48,177 nucleotides of DNA from an uncultured Lachnospiraceae bacterium (GCA_947565305.1 CANOFO010000010.1:1-48177), one strand, 5' to 3'. Positions 17,648-26,167 are shown, counted from the first letter of the stretch. Numbers and translations: made by a program. The notes: a model not told the origin generated them from the sequence alone.

Positions 17648-17674
17648 AAAACAATCAGAAAGGAGCAAATACAT

Positions 17675-18256
17675 ATGGGAAAACCAGTTTTTACCGGATT
17701 GTCACACGTCTGCATTTTTGTAGATGATGTGACGGAGGCATTTAAATATTACGAGAGGATTTTGGGGGCAGTGCCCAACCAGCATATTCCGCATTGGAAA
17801 AATAAGGGATTTTTTCAGGCAGGCGGATTTATTGAGGAGGCAGAGGAGGCGGAGGTTTCCATCGGCTTTATGGATGTGCCGGGCACAAAGTTCACGATTG
17901 AACTGATGTGCTATCACAATCCTAAGGGACGCCAGGAGCCTATGGTTTTTAAAGCTAACGATATCAGCGGCGCCAGGCATGTGGCATTGAAGGTCATCAA
18001 TATTGAGGAAGCTTTTGATTACATAAAAGCACAGCCGGACGTAACTTTGATTAATACGACAGAGGATTATAAAGTTTTTCAGATTAGCAAGACAGAGCCG
18101 TCAGACTTTTACTATTTTGATGAAGCGAAAGAAAAGGATGCTGCAGGAAAACAGAAAGCGGCAGATATTCTGGGCAACACCAAGTATTTTTATTTTGTTG
18201 ACAAATATGGCCTGCAATGGGAATTTGAGCAGGGGCACACTGATATTGGAGATTAA
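17675..18256 (+). CDS. VOC (glyoxalase/dioxygenase-fold) family protein
   Basis: This 193-residue cytoplasmic protein has two beta-alpha-beta-beta-beta halves of the vicinal oxygen chelate fold: L-S-H-V-C-I-F-V-D-D at residues 9-18, F-T-I-E-L-M-C-Y-H, A-R-H-V-A-L-K-V, and the terminal Y-G-L-Q-W-E-F-E-Q. The His and Glu residues at the usual four metal-ligand positions (H of L-S-H, E of I-E-L, H of A-R-H, E of W-E-F) are all present, so metal binding is likely. The second half carries an insertion of roughly 40 residues. The reaction is unknown; isomerase, lyase, dioxygenase and resistance roles all occur in this fold. AAAGGAG lies before the ATG. Its place within the cluster suggests tailoring of, or protection from, the NRPS product. 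Confidence 0.85.
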   Translation: MGKPVFTGLSHVCIFVDDVTEAFKYYERILGAVPNQHIPHWKNKGFFQAGGFIEEAEEAEVSIGFMDVPGTKFTIELMCYHNPKGRQEPMVFKANDISGARHVALKVINIEEAFDYIKAQPDVTLINTTEDYKVFQISKTEPSDFYYFDEAKEKDAAGKQKAADILGNTKYFYFVDKYGLQWEFEQGHTDIGD

Positions 18257-18268
18257 GGAGATAAGAAA

Positions 18269-18568
18269 ATGAATATTACAGAGAAATTAAATGGAAATCA
18301 GCTATGTATTTCCCTGGAGGGAAGGTTAGATACGACAACAGCGCCGGAACTTGAGAAGGTTCTGGCGTCTGGCCTGGATGGGGTAACGGAACTTACCTTT
18401 GATATGGGTGCGCTTGATTACTTGTCATCAGCGGGTCTGCGTATTCTTTTGGGCGCGCAGAAGCGGATGAACAAGCAGGGCAGCATGAAAGTCACGAATG
18501 TGAATGAGACGATAATGGAAATATTTGAAGTGACCGGGTTTGCAGATATACTTACGATTGAATCATGA
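18269..18568 (+). CDS. STAS-domain anti-sigma-factor antagonist-like protein
   Basis: This 99-residue protein is one complete STAS domain of the SpoIIAA/RsbV type: E-G-R-L-D-T-T-T-A-P-E-L-E near 17-29, and the phosphorylation loop L-D-Y-L-S-S-A-G-L-R with Ser53 and Ser54, where Ser53 matches the SpoIIAA phospho-serine. In known partner switches a HATPase kinase phosphorylates this serine and a PP2C phosphatase removes the phosphate. Both enzyme types are encoded in this cluster. AAGGAG precedes the ATG. Its stop overlaps the start of the next gene (ATGA, 18565-18568), implying translational coupling to the second MATE-ATPase fusion. No sigma factor is present, so its partner is probably one of the ATPase domains here. 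Confidence 0.95.
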   Translation: MNITEKLNGNQLCISLEGRLDTTTAPELEKVLASGLDGVTELTFDMGALDYLSSAGLRILLGAQKRMNKQGSMKVTNVNETIMEIFEVTGFADILTIES

Positions 18569-20361
18569 GTGAACAGGCATCCGTCGTTTCACTGGAGCAA
18601 AATGAACAGTTTCTGAAAAAGGCATATGGGAAGGCATTGATTCCCTGTATGCTGTCCATTTTGAGCGGCAATATCAATATCCTTGCAGATGGCATCCTTG
18701 TCGGGCAGCGGCTCGGGATGGATGCCTTAGCTGCTATTAATTTCAGTTTGCCAGTCTATCTTGTCCTGTGTATAGCAGGTTCCTTTGTCGTATCGGGAAC
18801 CGCAATCTGTGCGGCGGCGGCAATCGGAGATAACCAGGGCGGTGAGGCGCAGGAGCTTTATAAGATATCAATTTTCTGGTGCTTGCTGCTATCGGCAGTG
18901 ATTACGGCAGCAGGACTGGTATGCTTAAAACCTCTGGCAAGCTTGTTGTGTTCTGAGAAATCAGTGTCGCCATTGGTGATGGAATATGTCGGCGTGACCC
19001 TTGCCGGGGCGTTGCCGAAAATCCTCATCTATATTCCTTTCTGGTATCTCAGGCTGGATGGCAGGAACCGGCAGGTTACATGGATGATGCTTGTGATGGG
19101 TGTGGGAAACGTCCTGTTGGATTTGTTGTTTTTGTATACGTTTGACATGGGCGTATTTGGCGCTGCGCTGGCCAGTGTCGTAGCTACGGCGGCTTCCTGC
19201 CTGATGGGGTTTGTCTGGCTGTGTGATAAAAGGAGCAGCTTTCCCCTTGGAGTCTGCGTTGTCTGCAAGGGCGTTTCTTTTATGCAAGTTGCTAAGGCGG
19301 GCAGTCCGTCAGCCATGAACAATCTGTTTCAAACGCTGCGCGTCATGGCAGTGAACACGCTGCTTTTGTGGAGTGGCGGCAGCGGATTGGTAGCGGCGTT
19401 TACAGCTGTAAACTGTATCTGTGCATTTGAGGAGAGCGTTACTGGAGGTGTGCCGCAGGCGGCAGCGGCAATGCTGGGTATTTACAGTGGTGAGCACGAC
19501 AATAAGAGCGCCCGCATGTTGATAAAGCGGCAGATAAAAAGCGGCGTGCCTTATTGTCTGCTGTTTTCTGCCGTGATTCTTGCGGGGGCAGATTTGATTG
19601 CTGGTGCGTATGGGCTGACAGAATCTCTGGGATTTGCCTTTTTTTGTCTGTCGCTGGGCATGATTCCCGCGCTGTGTAATTGTATTTTATCAGGCTATTA
19701 TAATGTATCAGGGCACTCGATGTGGGCAAATATAATTATTTTGCTGCGCGTATTTGTGATGCCCTGTGCCAGTCTGTTTGTGCTTTGGCGGCTTTCGCAG
19801 AATCCATGGTGGTTTTTATTTGCCGGCGAAGTTTTCACGTTATTAATCTGGTTTGCGGCGACGGGGATTTATCACCATTTTTACAGTCGCTGTTCCCGCT
19901 TCCTGCTGATGGATAATACCCTGGAGGAGACCGGGCGTGTCATCAATTTTTCTGTGCGTGGAGAGGCGGAGGATATCTGTGATGCCAGCAGCAAGATTAC
20001 CGTATTCTGTGAGGAAAATGGAATGCTGCCGGGGCAGGTTATGCGCGTGAGCCTAGCAATGGAGGAACTTATGACAGTGATTACGTCTGTGAATCCTGCG
20101 GGCAGCGTGGAGTTTGACCTCAGGGTATATTCCCTGGAGGGCGTTATCGGAATCCGTATCCGTTACAGCGGCAGGGAGTTCAATCCCTTGTGCTGTGCCC
20201 AGGATAATGCTGTTCAGAGGGATGATGTTGTGCAGGGGAAAAGCTCTGATGCAGCAGAATTAGATGATATGTACATGGGTATCCGTATGATTGAGGATAT
20301 GGTGGAGACATCATTGTACCAGCGCACATTTGGCATGAATACGATTCAGATATACATATGA
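18565..20361 (+). CDS. MATE-like transporter with degenerate ATPase tail
   Basis: This 598-residue protein has about 12 hydrophobic segments in residues 15-445 that align with the MATE fold (G-N-I-N-I-L-A-D-G-I-L-V-G near the start; S-P-S-A-M-N-N-L at the second half), then a C-terminal GHKL-like domain (about 460-598). Compared with the 15890 paralogue, the N-box V-E-E-I-A-A-N has become M-E-E-L-M-T-V, losing the Mg-binding Asn, and the G1 box R-D-D-G has become R-Y-S-G, losing the Asp that contacts adenine. It therefore looks like a pseudokinase that may still bind STAS. The 4-base overlap with the STAS gene supports a direct partnership. Two different MATE proteins in one cluster could form a pair or export different products. 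Confidence 0.88.
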   Translation: MSEQASVVSLEQNEQFLKKAYGKALIPCMLSILSGNINILADGILVGQRLGMDALAAINFSLPVYLVLCIAGSFVVSGTAICAAAAIGDNQGGEAQELYKISIFWCLLLSAVITAAGLVCLKPLASLLCSEKSVSPLVMEYVGVTLAGALPKILIYIPFWYLRLDGRNRQVTWMMLVMGVGNVLLDLLFLYTFDMGVFGAALASVVATAASCLMGFVWLCDKRSSFPLGVCVVCKGVSFMQVAKAGSPSAMNNLFQTLRVMAVNTLLLWSGGSGLVAAFTAVNCICAFEESVTGGVPQAAAAMLGIYSGEHDNKSARMLIKRQIKSGVPYCLLFSAVILAGADLIAGAYGLTESLGFAFFCLSLGMIPALCNCILSGYYNVSGHSMWANIIILLRVFVMPCASLFVLWRLSQNPWWFLFAGEVFTLLIWFAATGIYHHFYSRCSRFLLMDNTLEETGRVINFSVRGEAEDICDASSKITVFCEENGMLPGQVMRVSLAMEELMTVITSVNPAGSVEFDLRVYSLEGVIGIRIRYSGREFNPLCCAQDNAVQRDDVVQGKSSDAAELDDMYMGIRMIEDMVETSLYQRTFGMNTIQIYI

Positions 20362-20379
20362 CAGGAAACGGAGGTAAGC

Positions 20380-22074
20380 ATGAAAACCGACTATGGGAAA
20401 CTGGGGCAGGAATCCATGGATTCACTCAGGAAGACCTCAGAACTGGCAGCGGATGTGCAGCTGCGGCTGCTCGCTGAGATTATGCGCCGCAACTGTGATA
20501 CGGTGTATGGAAAAAAATACGGTTTTGGGGATATTGAGACCACCGGGGAGTTCCAGAGGAAAGTGCCGCTTTCTGTGTATAGAAATTATGAAGATTACAT
20601 TCTGCGGATGATTGCGGGCGAGGAAAAAGTGCTCACAGAGGAGCCCGGTGTTTATTACTGCATCAGTTCCGGCACGACTGGGGAGGCGAAGTATTTGCCG
20701 CTCACAGAGACGGATTTAAAGATTCAGCACAGATATGCGTATGGAATTCCCTTTGGCATGGTGGGGGAATATTATCGCGATTTGCCGGGGGAGGAGGTTT
20801 TTGGCAAGATTTTCCAGATTGGGGAATTTGCAAAAACCTATATGGAAAATGGTGTGATGAATGGTATACGTTCCGGCTGCCTGTACCAATGGCTGGACAG
20901 GGATGGACAATTTGACGCCAGAGATTACTGTGTACCCAAAGAGATTCTTTTTCCTGATACATTGGAAGATTTGCTCTATATCAAAGTGCGGTTTGCCCTG
21001 GAGGAGCGAAGTCTTTGCGCCATACACGGCGTTTTTATCAACCGGGTGGCTGGGGTCATGGATTATATCTGGCGTAACTGGGAAATGCTGCTCACAGATA
21101 TGGAGCAGGGAAGCGTAGATGAAAGCGTAGGTCTGAGCAATCAATGGCGGGAATATGTAGGGCGCAAGCTGCCGCCCAATCCTTTGCGGGCGCAGGAACT
21201 GCGCCATCTTTCTTATGAAACGCTGCGTAAAGATATGATAAAAAAGATTTGGCCCAAGGTTCGGTATGTGTTGGCAATCGGCGGGAAATCATTTGCTTAT
21301 TATACAGAGAAGATGGAAGGATATGCGGGCTCTGTCCCTATCTATCATTATGCTTATGCGGCTTCGGAGGGGATTTTTGGCGTTGCAGAAAAAATGGATC
21401 AGCCCGACCGTTATATTCTCTTTCCGGAGGCAGGTTTTTTTGAGTTCCTTCCGCTATCAGATAAATTGAAAAAATATGAGCAGCCTTTATTTATGTGGGA
21501 AGTCAGCGTGGGGGAAAGGTATGAGCTTGTGTTCACAAATCATTCCGGACTGTACCGATATTGCATGGGAGATGTAATTGAGGTCGTAGGCTGGTATGGG
21601 CAGGCTCCCATTGTGCAGTTTTGCTACCGCAGAAATCAGGTGATTAATATTGCCGGGGAAAAGAGCAATCAGGAGCAATTTGCGCAGGTCATCAGGAAGT
21701 TTGCTATGCGTATGTGCTGTGAAGTGATAGGATATAGTGTACAGGAGGATGTGTCTGACGTATTGCCGCGGTATTTGTTTTATCTGGAATGTACGGATAT
21801 GGATACTACATGTGCGGAAGAGGTTTTAGATGACTGTCTGTGCCAGGTGAATTATGAGTATCGTGGCTGTCGGAAGATGAATGAAATCGGCGGTGTGCGC
21901 ATTTCTTATCTGCGCGCGGGCAGTTTTTGCCGCTATGAAGAGTATCTGGCAAACAGCGGCAAGATGATGGGGCAGAATAAGCGTGTCTGTATTCTGGACA
22001 CGGCGGAGAAGAAACAGTTTTTTGCCGGGCAAACGGTTGAACCTGGTGCAAAATGTCGTGGAAAACAACAATAG
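20380..22074 (+). CDS. GH3-family acyl-acid amido synthetase-like enzyme
   Basis: This 564-residue cytoplasmic adenylate-forming enzyme belongs to the GH3 superfamily, known from plant auxin and jasmonate conjugation, whose members activate a carboxylic acid as the acyl-AMP and join it to an amino acid or amine. The ATP-binding loop I-S-S-G-T-T-G-E-A-K-Y-L-P-L-T is at about 95-109, the second nucleotide motif Y-A-A-S-E-G at about 325-330, and the F-T-N-H-S-G-L-Y-R-Y-C-M-G-D segment near 385-398. The C-terminal domain (about 420-564) is complete. Length is usual for bacterial GH3 proteins. GGAGG precedes the ATG, 18 bases after the second transporter gene. The substrates cannot be read; conjugating the NRPS product or preparing the acyl starter are both reasonable guesses. 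Confidence 0.88.
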   Translation: MKTDYGKLGQESMDSLRKTSELAADVQLRLLAEIMRRNCDTVYGKKYGFGDIETTGEFQRKVPLSVYRNYEDYILRMIAGEEKVLTEEPGVYYCISSGTTGEAKYLPLTETDLKIQHRYAYGIPFGMVGEYYRDLPGEEVFGKIFQIGEFAKTYMENGVMNGIRSGCLYQWLDRDGQFDARDYCVPKEILFPDTLEDLLYIKVRFALEERSLCAIHGVFINRVAGVMDYIWRNWEMLLTDMEQGSVDESVGLSNQWREYVGRKLPPNPLRAQELRHLSYETLRKDMIKKIWPKVRYVLAIGGKSFAYYTEKMEGYAGSVPIYHYAYAASEGIFGVAEKMDQPDRYILFPEAGFFEFLPLSDKLKKYEQPLFMWEVSVGERYELVFTNHSGLYRYCMGDVIEVVGWYGQAPIVQFCYRRNQVINIAGEKSNQEQFAQVIRKFAMRMCCEVIGYSVQEDVSDVLPRYLFYLECTDMDTTCAEEVLDDCLCQVNYEYRGCRKMNEIGGVRISYLRAGSFCRYEEYLANSGKMMGQNKRVCILDTAEKKQFFAGQTVEPGAKCRGKQQ

Positions 22075-22146
22075 TTACAAAAGTTTTAATAAATACTGTG
22101 GCATATATTTATATTAGCTGGACTGTCAGGGAAAGGAAAAACAGGA

Positions 22147-23778
22147 ATGAAGAAAAGAATCACCGGGCTTACGGGAAAACTGACGTTGGGCGTTGTAATT
22201 TTTGGCATACTGCTGGGGGCAATCATCAGCATCATTGGTTACCGGGAATTTACGTCTGTGCTGGAACGGCAATATAATGATTCGGCTTATGAGATTGCGG
22301 AGACGGCAGCAAAGTATTTGAATCCTGATAAATTTGAGGAATATCTGTCTACAGGAAAGCAGGATGAGGAATACCGGCAGATTGAAAAGCGGCTGGATGA
22401 TTTGGTAGATGCTACGAGCACAACTTTGATTTATGTGGCAAAGGTGGACACTTCGGATTACCGTACGCTCACCTATATTTATGATTCGGTGAATTCTGCC
22501 AGCGGCTTTGAACGTTATCCATTGGGTTATACGGCGATTGGCGTAGATGAAAAGTATGTGAATAATGTGCGCAATATCATCACCAAAGGGGAGCGCGCCA
22601 CAGAATATCTCTATTCTTATTCGGAGGAATCAGGGGCACATACGACGGCGGGCATTGCTGTGTATGATTCCAAGGGAAAAATTGTGGCAATCCTTGGCGT
22701 GGAGAAAGCCATGAGGAGGTTGGAGAATGCCCGCAATACCTATGTAAAAGATACCTTGCTTGGCGTTTTGGTAGCTGTCTGCCTGTTTTTGCTGGTATAC
22801 AGTGTATTCCTATACCGGGAGGTCTTATTGCCGATTCTGGCAGTCACAGATGAGGCTAAACGGTTTGCGGATTCCAATACGCCCTCGGATAAGCTGTCTT
22901 CTATAAAGAAAAACGATGAAATTGGTGTGCTGGCGAAGGCTGTGAATAAGATGGAAACGGATATCGTAGAATATGTGGAGAATCTTACGGCGGTTACGGC
23001 GGAGAAAGAGAGGATTGGTGCAGAACTTTCAATTGCTACGCAGATACAGGCGGATATGCTGCCCAGCATTTTCCCGGCATTTCCAGATAGGCCGGAATTT
23101 GACATCTATGCCACAATGAATCCGGCAAAGGAGGTCGGCGGCGATTTCTATGACTTCTTTATGGTGGATGAGAGGCATCTGGCGATTGTCATGGCGGATG
23201 TCTCGGGAAAAGGTGTGCCGGCGGCACTGTTCATGGTGATTGGCAAGACCTTGATTAAGGACCACACACAGCCCGGCAGGGATTTGGGCGAGGTGTTTAC
23301 CAAGGTCAATGAACTTTTATGTGAGTCTAACAATGAAGGGATGTTTATAACCGCCTTTGAAGGGGTGTTAGACCTTGTAAGCGGAGAATTTCTATTTGTC
23401 AATGCGGGGCATGAGATTCCCTTTATCTGCCCCAAAGACGGCAGCTATGAACCATATAAAATCCGTGCGGGTTTCGTGCTTGCCGGTATGGAAGGGATGC
23501 GTTACAAGTACGGCAGTATGCAGCTGTCTCCCGGTGACCGCTTGTTCCAATATACTGATGGCGTGACGGAGGCAACGGATAAGGACGGCAAACTCTACGG
23601 CATGGCCCGGCTGGGAGAAATCCTCGCACAGAATGCGGTCTTGCCGCCCACAGAACTGCTGGTAAAAATAAAAGAGGATATTGATGCTTTTGTGGGGGCT
23701 GCGCCGCAGTTTGACGATATCACCATGTTATGTCTGGAATACAGGGAGAGGATGCGAAATGAAGGAATTGACAATTGA
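22147..23778 (+). CDS. membrane PP2C/SpoIIE-type phosphatase with extracytoplasmic sensor
   Basis: This 543-residue protein has a transmembrane helix at about 12-32, an extracytoplasmic Cache-like sensor region about 33-200, a second helix about 201-224, a HAMP linker to about 285, a short coiled-coil, and a PP2C phosphatase domain of the SpoIIE/RsbU type (E-V-G-G-D-F-Y-D-F, M-A-D-V-S-G-K-G-V-P-A-A-L-F, Y-T-D-G-V-T-E, F-D-D-I-T). All metal-binding aspartates of these motifs are present. Such enzymes dephosphorylate STAS antagonists in response to a signal; the cluster's STAS protein at 18269 is the expected substrate. A purine-rich ribosome site precedes the ATG, and its last 20 bases overlap the kinase gene. 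The ligand of the sensor region is unknown. Confidence 0.94.
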   Translation: MKKRITGLTGKLTLGVVIFGILLGAIISIIGYREFTSVLERQYNDSAYEIAETAAKYLNPDKFEEYLSTGKQDEEYRQIEKRLDDLVDATSTTLIYVAKVDTSDYRTLTYIYDSVNSASGFERYPLGYTAIGVDEKYVNNVRNIITKGERATEYLYSYSEESGAHTTAGIAVYDSKGKIVAILGVEKAMRRLENARNTYVKDTLLGVLVAVCLFLLVYSVFLYREVLLPILAVTDEAKRFADSNTPSDKLSSIKKNDEIGVLAKAVNKMETDIVEYVENLTAVTAEKERIGAELSIATQIQADMLPSIFPAFPDRPEFDIYATMNPAKEVGGDFYDFFMVDERHLAIVMADVSGKGVPAALFMVIGKTLIKDHTQPGRDLGEVFTKVNELLCESNNEGMFITAFEGVLDLVSGEFLFVNAGHEIPFICPKDGSYEPYKIRAGFVLAGMEGMRYKYGSMQLSPGDRLFQYTDGVTEATDKDGKLYGMARLGEILAQNAVLPPTELLVKIKEDIDAFVGAAPQFDDITMLCLEYRERMRNEGIDN

Positions 23779-24166
23779 CGCGACAGTAGAAAATATTCAA
23801 AAAGTAACATCATTTGTGGACGAGCAGTTAGAATCATTAAATTGCCCAGTAAAAGCGCAGATGCAGATTGACATTGCAATTGACGAACTCTTTGGCAATA
23901 TCGCGCATTATGCTTACAATCCTGAGGTAGGACCGGCAACGGTCCGCGTGGATGTCTTGCAGGCCCCCCTCTCTGTTGTGGTGACCTTTATCGACAATGG
24001 CGTAGCCTATGACCCGCTTGCCCGGGAAGACCCCGATGTGGCGCTTACGGCGGAAGAGCGGGAAATTGGAGGACTCGGGATTTATATGGTGAAGAAGAGC
24101 ATGGATGAGATTTCCTATGAGTATAAGGACGGGCAGAATATTTTGCGTATCAAGAAGGAGATATAA
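23759..24166 (+). CDS. RsbW/SpoIIAB-like ATP-binding serine kinase
   Basis: This 135-residue cytoplasmic protein is a stand-alone HATPase of the anti-sigma-factor kinase class. The N-box (I-A-I-D-E-L-F-G-N-I), G1 box (F-I-D-N-G-V-A-Y-D-P) and glycine loop (I-G-G-L-G-I-Y-M-V) are intact, so it should bind ATP and phosphorylate a STAS serine. The ATG at 23759 lies within the end of the phosphatase gene (20-base overlap) behind a GGGAGAGG ribosome site; the longer reading from 23681 would overlap the phosphatase by about 100 bases and is less likely. Kinase and phosphatase are thus translationally coupled. Without a sigma factor in the window, its output partner may be the transporter tails or a sigma factor elsewhere. 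Confidence 0.92.
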   Translation: MKELTIDATVENIQKVTSFVDEQLESLNCPVKAQMQIDIAIDELFGNIAHYAYNPEVGPATVRVDVLQAPLSVVVTFIDNGVAYDPLAREDPDVALTAEEREIGGLGIYMVKKSMDEISYEYKDGQNILRIKKEI

Positions 24167-24272
24167 AGGTATATTGACAGATGAAAGGATATTCTGAAAA
24201 ATTGATTTTCGTGCAAAAAGGAAATGCCCTCTTTTATTCCGGCGAGTTTTGTGATAAAATAAAAAATAAAAT

Positions 24273-25348
24273 GTGACTGAAGTTTATGAGGTTGACAATA
24301 GTGACGATGCAATTCTCATGAAAGGTGTGTGCGCTTTCATTTACGGAAAATACCGGTTGGGGCGTAATGAAGGTCCACAATCAAGAAAAGCTTATATCAT
24401 TGATTCCATTAAGCATCCTGATGAAGTTGAATTTTTGAGGCGGACGTATGGTGATGGATTTCATTTAGTTGGTATTTCAGATGATTATGAACGACGAAAG
24501 TCGTACTTGATGGACCGTAAGAATTTATCAGAACGAAAAGCGATAGATATATTAAACAGAGATGATAATGAAAAAGAAAAAAATGGGCAGCATACCAGAG
24601 ACGCCTATCAGCAGGCAGATTATTTTATCAATGCCGGGGATAGTTTGGACGAGACACAGGCGAATGTATTCCGGCTGTTGGATTTATTGTTTGGAAATCC
24701 ATTTATATCCCCAACTTTTGAGGAATATGCAATGTTTCGGGCATATGTCTCTTCTTTGAGGTCGGCAGATTTGTCCCATCAGATTGGCGTTGTTGTCACC
24801 AAGGATGATAAATCCTTGCAGAAGGGGTCAATGACTGTCCAAAGGCATTTGGCAGGGTTGTACATGGAGAGATGGAAGCTTTGATGATGTGTGCCAGGAA
24901 TGGTATTTCTACCAAAGGCTGTTCTATGTATATGACCACGTTTCCCTGTCACAATTGCGCAAAACATATTATTGCGGCAGGCATTGAGAAAGTTGTTTAT
25001 ATTGAGCCGTATCCCAAGAGCAAAGCGCTCGATTTTTATAAGATAGAGATTTCACAGGACAGAAAAGATATTAGGAAAAAGGTAGTTTTTATGCCCTTTA
25101 AAGGTGTGGGACCGCATCGTTTTGTCGATTTGTTTTCTATGCAGTCAATTCGCTGGTATGCCCGCACAAGAAAGCAGACCAATGGGTATGTTGTGGATTG
25201 GGAGAGGAACACTGCCAATTTACGCAATCCTATGGGGTTGCTCAATTATATTGATATGGAAAAGAGTGCTTATAATCAATACGCCGAGGAAATTACCGGA
25301 ATAGGAAAGGAAGATGAAAATGAGTATGAAAAAAACAGCAAAGCCTGA
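24273..25348 (+). pseudogene. decayed AvcD-like anti-phage deoxycytidylate deaminase
   Basis: The remnant matches the AvcD family (P-loop domain plus dCMP-deaminase domain that depletes nucleotides during phage infection). Readable parts are the middle region (S-I-K-H-P-D-E-V-E-F-L-R-R, then F-R-A-Y-V-S-S-L-R-S-A-D-L-S-H-Q-I-G) and the deaminase core (V-V-H-G-E-M-E-A-L, T-T-F-P-C-H-N-C-A-K-H-I, V-Y-I-E-P-Y-P-K-S-K-A). Three lesions are visible. The P-loop part is missing, with an in-frame stop just upstream of 24273. At the G-run 24824-24827 the frame shifts by -1, from K-G-S-M-T-V-stop to K-G-V-N-D-C-P-K-A-F-G. After C-P-K-A-F-G the sequence jumps directly to R-V-V-H-G-E-M, losing perhaps 60-90 residues. 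The zinc and catalytic motifs survive, but the protein cannot be full length. No AvcI-type antitoxin RNA was recognised. Confidence 0.82.
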
Positions 25349-25496
25349 GGCAACAGAAAAGAGCTGGGATCCATTGGCAGCATATAAGGAGGTAAATAGG
25401 ACGATTACCAATGATTGGCCGGATTGGAAAAAGCAGGCGTATAATGAGATGTTTGCGGTATCTGTTCATGCTCAGAAAATTACAATCCAGCATTAA
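25314..25496 (+). CDS. small hypothetical protein
   Basis: This encodes 60 residues rich in charged and aromatic residues (W-D-P-L-A-A-Y-K-E-V-N-R-T, then D-W-P-D-W-K-K-Q-A-Y-N-E-M-F). It has no signal peptide, membrane segment or cysteine. AGGAAAGGAAG lies before three closely spaced in-frame ATGs (25314, 25320, 25326); 25320 has the best spacing. It overlaps the last 35 bases of the AvcD remnant and ends five bases before the RNase H gene, so it reads like a middle gene of an operon. I do not recognise the family. Confidence 0.6.
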   Translation: MKMSMKKTAKPEATEKSWDPLAAYKEVNRTITNDWPDWKKQAYNEMFAVSVHAQKITIQH

Positions 25497-25501
25497 AGAT
25501 T

Positions 25502-26125
25502 ATGGCTAAGAAAAAATATTACGCGGTAAAAAAGGGCAAGAGCACAGGCATTTTTCAGACCTGGGAGGAATGCAAAGCTTCCGTTGACGGCTATCCGGGG
25601 GCAGAATACAGAGGTTTTGCCACCAAAGGGGAAGCGCAGACGTATTTGGGTTGTGCGGACGGTGAAGATGGAATCAGATTTCTGCCAGGCCAGGTGGTAG
25701 CCTATGTGGACGGAAGCTTTGATGAGAAGATTGGCAAGTATGCATTTGGCTGCGTCATCCTTACGCCCGAAGGCGAGATTATCCGGCGTTTTGGCAATGG
25801 GAATAACCCGCAGTCCATGGCATTGCGCAATGTAACCGGGGAAATGTTAGGGGCAATGTATGCGGTAAAATGGTGTCACAAATACGGCTATTCCGCTATC
25901 GAAATCTGTTATGATTATATGGGGATAGAAATGTGGGCAACCGGGGGCTGGAAAGCGAAAAATGAGCTGACGCAGAAGTATGCAGCATTTATGAGGGAAC
26001 ATGGCAGGAAACTTAGCATTTCTTTCTGTAAGATTGCTGCCCACACAGGCGATAAATATAATGAGGAAGCGGACCAGTTAGCGAAAACCGGATTGGTGGA
26101 AGGAAATGGGATTCCTGAAATTTAA
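25502..26125 (+). CDS. viroplasmin-domain ribonuclease H
   Basis: This 207-residue protein has an N-terminal viroplasmin/caulimovirus-type domain (about 4-50: Y-Y-A-V-K-K-G-K-S-T-G-I-F with W-E-E-C and A-E-Y-R-G-F near 35-39), known to bind RNA-DNA hybrids in eukaryotic RNase H1, followed by an RNase HI domain from about 64. The catalytic carboxylates are present: D70 (Y-V-D-G-S-F), E114 (T-G-E-M-L-G-A), D138 (C-Y-D-Y-M-G-I) and D191 (E-E-A-D-Q-L-A-K), with H181 in A-H-T-G-D. It should degrade RNA in RNA-DNA hybrids. The ATG directly follows the preceding stop with only a weak ribosome site (AAAGAT), suggesting coupling. Confidence 0.92.
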   Translation: MAKKKYYAVKKGKSTGIFQTWEECKASVDGYPGAEYRGFATKGEAQTYLGCADGEDGIRFLPGQVVAYVDGSFDEKIGKYAFGCVILTPEGEIIRRFGNGNNPQSMALRNVTGEMLGAMYAVKWCHKYGYSAIEICYDYMGIEMWATGGWKAKNELTQKYAAFMREHGRKLSISFCKIAAHTGDKYNEEADQLAKTGLVEGNGIPEI

Positions 26126-26167
26126 GTTTGAACTGTATAAATGGCGGAACTTAAAATCCATTGCACA

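Noticed and set aside
22147..24166. A classical sigma-B-type operon
   Set aside because: No sigma factor gene is present in the window, and the STAS gene lies next to transporter genes instead.
24167..24272. Candidate AvcI-like antitoxin RNA or terminator upstream of the AvcD remnant
   Set aside because: Only short AT-rich pairings (GAAAA/TTTTC) are visible; nothing distinguishes an RNA gene.
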